From positions 8,780,896 through 8,844,895 of the forward strand of contig OY986963.1 in NCBI GenBank assembly GCA_963920575.1: a stretch of DNA of 64,000 nt. The letters are read 5' to 3'. The position numbers and the translations under genes are program-made. Source of the DNA: Narthecium ossifragum (lineage: Eukaryota > Streptophyta > Magnoliopsida > Dioscoreales > Nartheciaceae). The notes beneath the pieces were generated by a model that saw only the letters and a program-made list of their open reading frames with translations, did not search any database and had not been told where the DNA came from. Below are positions 56,836-64,000 of this stretch, in pieces (the first letter of the stretch is position 1; each line of letters starts with the position of its first letter).

Positions 56836-59800
56836 ATGAGGAGGAGCAGCTCGCCTTTCGGGTACCGGAGGCCGCAGTCGAGCTCGTCGTCGTCCTCCGT
56901 CGTGTCCGGTGCCGGTCGTCTCTACCCGCGATCCTCGCCGTCGTCCGTCTCGTCTCATTTCTACGGCGGTGCTGGAGCTGGGAGATCGGTTACTCCGACC
57001 CGCGCGCTTCGTTCGTCGGCGGGGTTCCCGGCGGATGAGCTCGCCATGGACGCCCCCGCCGCACCGACGTCTGGGGATAGCATTTCGGTCACGGTGCGGT
57101 TCCGACCGCTGAAGTAAGGAGGCTGGATCTCGCTGGATGTTGGTAGATCTCGTGGTTTGGAGTTGAGCCGGTTCTTGTTTTAATGCGGCTTTCTTGGCTG
57201 TTGGTGCAGCGAGAGGGAGATTCTGCGAGGAGATGAGATTGCGTGGTATGCTGACGGGGATAAGACGGTGCGCAGCGAGTATAATCCGGCGACGGCTTAT
57301 GCATTCGGTAATTCTTTTGGCTTTGCTAGTTTGAGTTTGCAATGGGATTCTTGAAAATGTAACAGAAAACTCAAGGAGTTAATATAAAAAATTATCTATA
57401 TGCATGCTATATTCTGCGTACAGATTTTTAATCTATATTAAGTCGAGCAAATCTCTTTTTCTTCTTTAATATAATCATTCCTGCTGGTTCTAAGCCGCTA
57501 ACTATAGAAAATTGGCCATGAATCTATGCTTCTGATCACTGTAATCAGACTGCAAAGGCAATCTGTTTGTAATGAGACCAGAGCTGTTTCTCTGAATCCT
57601 CACCCTCACGATCAATCACAGTGATATGCAGGGTCAATTGCTATGATGGAATGTCAGAGTTTGAACCTGTTTGTGAACTATTGATGGCTAAAAGCACCAA
57701 TGTTGACTGGTGTTACAGAATTTTGCATAAAGAAAACAAATTAACCTGTGAATAAACAACTGGATCATCAGTCAGATATGTTTTGTTGAGACGTGGTGTA
57801 TGATAGCATAAAGATATAATATATAAACTTGAATCTTAGATATACTAGAGCTTGATCGTTTGGTGATACTGAAGTCACTGGATATTCCAACCTGTATAGG
57901 AGACATTAGATAGGATAAGCAACAGTGCTTTCTTCTTGCAGAAAATGATATCTTTGTTTTCCTAGGTGTGGAAAAGATCACGTGGAATAAAATAATTGTA
58001 ATTTTTGTGACCAATAAATGTTGTTTAGGATTGTGAAATTAGCATTGAGGGGTGTGTAGCCAGCCAATAATTGTGATATCAAGAATTCAAGATCTGCTAT
58101 TATGGTAAGGATAGTAAAAGTTTTTCCTTAAGATACTATAAATTGCCTTGAATAAGTTCGAGTGGCTTGTGATGTACATGCCTAAGTTGGTACATGTGAT
58201 TTATCCAATTGCACAGGGAGGTTCAAGTCCTAGTGGGGTATCGTATTGCATTAGCAGTGCTCCCTGCCAAAATTCAAGGTCGGTATTATGCATGGACTTT
58301 TAAGATTAAACTTCAGGTGTCGGCGAGCTGAGCAAAGTTTTTAAAGCATATTCTTTGTCACAAGAACAGATTTATTGGTGTTGGTTTCTCCCTGCATAGG
58401 CATGGATAATAAGATACATCTGAAAAAAAGATGGCCCTATAGCTGACGTAAAAAAGAGCTATTGATACGAGCTTTGATCTTTTAAAGCCTTGTTTATCGG
58501 AGGCTATGGCATTATTCGTGGCTTTCTTAGTGCCAAACAAATCCACCAAAATAGGGCCGATTTTTATGAGTAGGTTGTCTAAGGGCTTTTTATTTATTGC
58601 AAGTGGGGTTATTTTAGCTTGTATTGTCGATAGGCCCAAAAAAATCCTAACAAGTGATGGATGGACATCTTTCTCAACATCTGAGTTATAGTATGACACT
58701 TTCAGTTATCTTTACGTGTTATATTTAAGAAGCCAATTGCTGAAGCATTTATGAGAGTAGTACTGTGATATTAAAGGAGAACGCTGGAAGACTTGAGAAA
58801 TTTTCTTCTATTCCATCAACTCTTTTTCACATTCTCTATCAGATGTATCCTCGTGAAAGTTTGTTTATTCTTTCATGCGAATCATCCTATGTTTTATGAG
58901 ATATACTTGTAGTGAAACTTCTTGCATGCCTTCGCGCAGATACGGTTGTCTGCAGTAAATTAATTCTACATTTAATTATCCCTTGAGAAAGCTTGTGATT
59001 GAGAGATACCATTGTTAAACTCGAAGGATTTACTAACATTCCTTGACAAGATGTAGGCAACTTATCGAGGTCAAGACCCAAATTGTGGACCCTAACATCA
59101 TTGCCTTCGTTCGAAAACCAATAGCAAAGAACAGTTTCTATGCCTGGGCTTGTCTAGATCACTGTATAAAGTAACAGTCATAATTGCAGGTTTTCTTGAT
59201 TCTTCTTGCATATAAAAACTTAGTGGTTTGATTTATTTTTAAAAACTCTAGTGGTTTGATTTTGTTAATCTTATTTGGTGTTGATGCACTTTCAGTACTC
59301 ATCCTTTCTCATCTGCACGAGTAAAGTGAGCCTACTTTTATAGCCATGCCATTGATATCTGAAGAACTGAAGGGAAATATTGTGTATCATGTGTTAACAT
59401 TCAGAGCATGCAATTGAGTTACTACGATCTTGCACTTTTTAGGAATGACTCAACTGAATTTGTTATTTTGAGTAACTTTCATAACTGATGAAAGAGCCTT
59501 CTCATGCCATCCAGATATACTGAACCTAAAGAGGGAAGCCATGAGAAATGACATTCTTCTTCTCCATGCTCCTTATCATTGTCTTTCTCACTTTACCACC
59601 CTACTCCTGTACTGTTCTCTATTATTTACACCAAATTCTAGCTTGCCCTTGATTTTAAGCATCAATTTTACTAGCCTATCTTGTTTCAATCCTCTTATTT
59701 CTCGCTTTACTATTAATTCTAACCTAAGTGCTCTAAGGTTTGCCTTCCCTTTTACTCTGCAGCATATACTTAGAATCTAGATCAGCTTGTTTTCATCATT

Positions 59801-62800
59801 TGGAGCTCACATAATCTAGATTTGTGCAACTTGCTGTCTTTAGGAGATTGGAATTACTGCAGGCAGTTTTTTCATACATTGCATGTTCTGAATATCAGCT
59901 GATATTTGTGCGTTGAATTTATTAAGGGCACTATCTGTTAACTATTATCTCACTCTGTGCCAACACTTTGGCTTCAAATGCATGTAAAGGGTAACAGAGA
60001 CCTGGAAAAACAGATACAACAATATGTCTGATCTAATTAATATAGAATCTCATGCAGGTCAATGATTGGTTAGGACTTAGGTGGCATTTCCTTAATATTT
60101 TACTAATTGCCTTGCTTGCATTATGCTTGTAAAACTTCAATGTTTTCTTCAAGCTAAAAGTAATTACTTTTGTTCTCTAGATTCTGAGGTGGCAGGTGGA
60201 CAATGTCAAGATCTATAAGTGCAGGCACTAGTTCTTTTATGCATTTACACTGAAAATAGGAAATGTATTCTGTTGTCATGTCATTGGACGAATGTTTTTA
60301 CTGAATCTATTTTGGGATTAATTATTTTTGTCTGATAGATGTTTGTTTCCACTCTTTCATTACCAGATAAAGTCTTTGTTCCAGCTACCGCATCTAATGC
60401 AGTATATGATGTGGCTGCTCGACCAGTTGTTAAAGCTGCAATGGAGGGCATCAATGGTATACATCCCGTTAGTCTATTAATTAGTCTATAATTCCTTCTA
60501 GATATTGTTATTGCTAGATGGATGGGAAATTCTTTTTCGCACGTTATCATAAGACTGGACAACTTCGTGCTTATATGTGAACCATCGTAGTGTGTGTTGC
60601 ATGACAACAAAGGATTGATGTGACTCACAGTGGTTGCTATCAGAAGGAAGAGTTTACAGATTCTGTACTTTACGGGCATCAATTGCTGATGCTTGCTTAG
60701 CTGTTACTAATTCTAGATGTAACAGTGATCTTGAAATTTGAATTTCATTCACAAATATTAGGTTAATAGTCTTCATGTATAAATTCCCACATTGTGCCAT
60801 ATATTATCAAATATGCTACCTTTTTATTTACTTTTACAATTCAGCACATCTCATATGCAGTATATTGGGAATGAATCCTCGCTTTAGCTTCCATTAATTT
60901 TTAAGTATTTGTTTGAGGAATATACATCGTCCTTAGTTTGCTTCCGAAACATCTATTTTTAAGCTCTAAATTCTCTCATTTATTGTAAATTTTACTGTAC
61001 TGTTAGCTGAAGAGAGGGGAGCCGGTGGAGCCGATGGTGGTAAATGGAAGGAAATTGCAGGAAGATGAGAGTACTTTCATCAGTTAGCTAGTCATTAAGT
61101 TAAAATAATTCTGGTTTAGAGAACTAACATGAAGTGATGATAGGTAATCCGGAGTGGTCATTTTTGTCCAGGCTTTATTTATAATACAACACCCCTATCT
61201 TAACAGTTCTTCTCGAACTTAGTTATACTAACGGGTTTGGTTGGCTTCTTTGTGCAACTGACTGGCATTAATCTCGTCATAGACTTGGTGAGCAACACAT
61301 TAGTTTTTGGTCTTAACCTATCAATGGGATATATCTATGCAAGAAAACTCGATGATATGGACATTATACCTTTTGCTTATGTCTCCGTCATCTTGTGCAT
61401 TTTTATTGTTGTAATGAGAAGTTATGTATATCAACTACAAAAATTTGACCTAATTTACATAACTACCCTCAGGACATGATCTTGACGCCTTCATTTAGTA
61501 TAGTTGCATACCTCTCTTATCTTGAGAGTTGCTCAGGTTCTGTTTACAATCTGTCCTTTCTTCTCCGCCTTTTCCAAAGTACAAAGCTGTTAGATGTGTT
61601 CCTTGATATATACACATGTTTGATTAGGCATGTAGATTAGAAGGGAAAAGCGGTTAATAGTTGGTTTGATTTTATCCCTGGTGTTATACACAATGACGTC
61701 TGGATTATGTTCTTGCTGATGCATATGTGGTCCCCAGGCTGCATGTTGAGCACATAGTTGCCCTCATGCAACCATCGGAGGGCACATGCTTTCTTATTAT
61801 TTCCTCGTTTTTTTAATATTTATGTGTTGATTTATATTGCTATAGATTTTATGATAAATATTTTATTATCTTGTTTTCTACTGTGATTTGCATGTTGAGC
61901 ACATAGTTGCCCTCATGCAACCATCGGAGGGCACGTGCTTTCTTATTATTTCTTCCTCGTTTTTAAATATTTATCCGTTGATTTATATTGCTATAGATTT
62001 TATGATAAATATTTTCTTATCTTGTTTTCTACTGTGATTTGCTTACGTCTTTCCTTTGTACTTAACCCTGTACAGCAGATTCTTATATATTGGATTCTAT
62101 CGAAATGGCATTCATACTTGGGAATATGCTTAGTGGTTGTATTTCTTGGATTTGCAAGGCCCATCCCATGAAGTTTAAACCGATTCCTCGGTCTTAATCT
62201 GTAGTTTGTTTGCTTTAGATGGATTGAACTATGCAGGGTCGCCATTGACATGCTAAAGCGATGAAGTACAATTGGGTTTGCGTGCTTGTTTAAAAGATGC
62301 TCCTGCCTCCAGTATTAGTTTTCCATTTTTGTTTCTTCTGCTATAATCCCTTTCTGTCCTATGTTGTGCAGCATTTGAGACAATTTAATGGGAATCATGA
62401 AAACCAGTATTTAGTTTACTTTTGATTGGCATAACTGTGTGTTAGGTTACTTGAGAAATTGTTTTTGCCTTAGTCCATCATGTTGTGCTTGTTGTAAAGA
62501 GTAGTAGAAATGGTTTTTCTTCATCAGGATTGTCTAACGAAAGTGTTTATCAATATGTAGGTACAGTTTTTGCTTATGGTGTTACTAGTAGTGGCAAGAC
62601 TCACACGATGCATGTAAGGATACCATTTTGGATATTGCAGTTTAATATTTCACTAAGTCTTTGCAAACATGCTTTCTTGCTGACATCAAACTGCCTCCTT
62701 TCTTTTTGGAAAAACAATTGTCATTGGAATAGTTCTTTTCAGGTCATCAAAGTGGTTGAATATGTTATATGCGTTCAACCTTGTTCTTTATCTTTGTTTT

Positions 62801-63086
62801 CGAATTGTCATTTGCTCATTTCTTTAGTGAAGGACAGTTAAGTTTCCATCCATATTTATCTTCTAAAATCTTGAATACAGATGAGCTGTGGATGAGAATA
62901 ATGCTTAGTTTTTATGGGAGCACTGTGATGGGGCATAATTAATGCAAGTGGTTGAGAAAAGGACGCATACACACTAGGCCATATTATCTTTTCACAAATT
63001 TTCATTGTTGTCATTTGCAGGGTGATCAGACTTCTCCAGGAATCATACCGCTGGCCATCAAGGATGTCTTCAGTATAATCCAAGAT
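56836..63086 (+). CDS. KIN7: Kinesin-7 (CENP-E-like) motor protein, N-terminal part
   Basis: The motor moves along microtubules using ATP. Five exons are visible: 56836-57113, 57210-57307, 60367-60456, 62561-62613 and 63021-63086; the gene continues past the window. The N-terminus (MRRSSSPFGYRRPQ) is a long serine-rich leader typical of plant KIN7 proteins with possible organelle targeting. The motor domain begins ISVTVRFRPLNEREI, then ADGDKTVRSEYNPATAYAFD, VAARPVVKAAMEGING and the P-loop GVTSSGKTHT. It reaches GDQTSPGIIPLAIKDVFSII at 63086. This order matches the KIN7D/E branch. All phases agree. No further exon was found in 63087-64000, so intron 5 runs at least to the window edge. Introns 2 and 3 are long (3.1 and 2.1 kb). 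Confidence 0.94.
61741..62041 (+). repeat. Two 149-bp tandem copies in kinesin intron 3
   Basis: GCATGTTGAGCACATAGTTG starts at 61741 and again at 61890; the following 130 bases, ending TTCTACTGTGATTTGC, repeat with few changes. The high identity suggests a recent duplication. Confidence 0.93.
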
Positions 63087-64000
63087 GTATGAAAGAAAAT
63101 ATCATGAATACGGCAGTATGCACATTTCAACAAACAAGCACTATGAATTTTTCACTTTTAAAAAAAAACCAGAATATGTTTGACATTTGGCTTTTGCTGG
63201 CGAGAAATAGTTCTATCGACTTGTACCAATGTCCGCAAGACGTATTCAATGTTATGCTTTTTGGTGATTATGCAGTTTTCCATTGTCTTTGGTCAAGACT
63301 TTAAACTTTAACAGAGTTCTATTTGGTTGGCTTTTTGTTGACAAAATTTAAATGTTGAAGGATGAGACAAATAGAACCATCAAGTCTCTAAATTCTGTTC
63401 TGAACTATCCAATTATGAGATTTTTGGGGCTCTAGTGAGATGCATACAAGCTCAACTTTGGAATGTTATGCCATTTTCTTTAAAGACTACGAAACCATAG
63501 AGTATAACAAGGTTTTCCACTACCTTAATTGCTTCCTAATTTTGTTGGAGTTCTTCAGCAGTTATTTGACAGTTCTTAGCTATGATTTGGCAAGAGTTGC
63601 TATTTTTCCTCTGTTGTAGTGTTCATGTTCCCAAGCTATAGTAAGCAGTGGTTACTTGACATCCTTAAATGACTAAGAACAGTTTCTTCATTTCAAAATA
63701 GATGTTCTTGCACAGTTTCTCCATTCTAAATTCTAAAGAAGCAATTCTTAGATTCTTGCTACAACTCTACCACCTTGGAACAGTTATAGGCGATTGGTTG
63801 CTTTTTTACCTTTTACAGCATTATATTCAAAGCTTGCGTGATGTAAGTGGTTAGATTGCTACCTGTTGTAAATGTTATTTGTGCAAGTTTAGATTTTGTT
63901 TCAGGTTAAGTGCTTAAAGCTGTCTTTCTTGCGAAAATGCTTGATTAATGCTCTTGCCAATGTAATATTTTGGTTTGGTACTTGTATTCTTGACAGACTC

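Noticed and set aside
56529..57342. Long open frames on both strands overlapping the kinesin first exon
   Set aside because: They are GC-rich shadows; the kinesin frame continues into correctly phased motor exons.
1..64000. CRISPR arrays, rRNA and tRNA genes
   Set aside because: No regular spacer arrays and no rRNA or tRNA sequences were recognised; the only tRNA-related site is the retrotransposon primer-binding site.

Overview
This is nuclear DNA from a flowering plant, most likely a monocot. The genes have many GT-AG introns, plant-only families are present (class II formin, COBRA-like, plant kinesin-7), first exons are GC-rich (kinesin, glutaredoxin), and the glutaredoxin has a CPYS centre like rice GRXS6. 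The species cannot be named from the sequence. No bacterial, plastid or viral replicon features were seen.

Layout. 1-3925: degenerate tandem repeats, then nine exons of an unrecognised plus-strand gene whose 5' end was not located. 4200-6917: a gene graveyard. A minus-strand cytochrome P450 fragment (CYP81-like) is cut by a hAT-type element with perfect 8-bp target duplications; an AT-rich diverged satellite follows, then a plus-strand BRI1 leucine-rich-repeat fragment with in-frame stops. 8621-24363: a class II formin on the minus strand with 18 coding exons (PTEN-like domain, proline-rich FH1, complete FH2), about 1,225 residues. Its FH1 reading frame is broken by one base at a C7 run beside two microsatellites. 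25647-29095: a secretory-type glutaredoxin (CPYS) on the minus strand, four exons. 29928-39726: a GPI-anchored COBRA-like protein on the minus strand, six exons, 458 residues. Its fifth intron holds a Ty1-copia element that itself contains four levels of nested insertion.

40380-41932: small TIR elements and a 64-bp tandem duplication. 42254-53173: one Ty3-gypsy LTR retrotransposon in minus orientation with intact CGAAC target duplications, primer-binding site and polypurine tract. Almost all its coding body is deleted, and both LTRs carry a different long insertion at exactly the same base. 53174-56640: repeats, a Tourist-like MITE and a 535-bp direct duplication. 56836 to beyond the window end: the N-terminal motor part of a kinesin-7 on the plus strand.

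The five real genes do not form a pathway, although formin (actin), COBRA-like protein (cellulose/wall) and kinesin-7 (microtubules) all belong to cytoskeleton and wall biology. The most unusual content is the transposable-element architecture: many insertions can be dated relative to each other because their target duplications survive. I did not find a new enzymatic or defence system. The strongest novel candidates are the paired same-site insertions in the two gypsy LTRs and a 390-bp foldback derivative of an LTR terminus.
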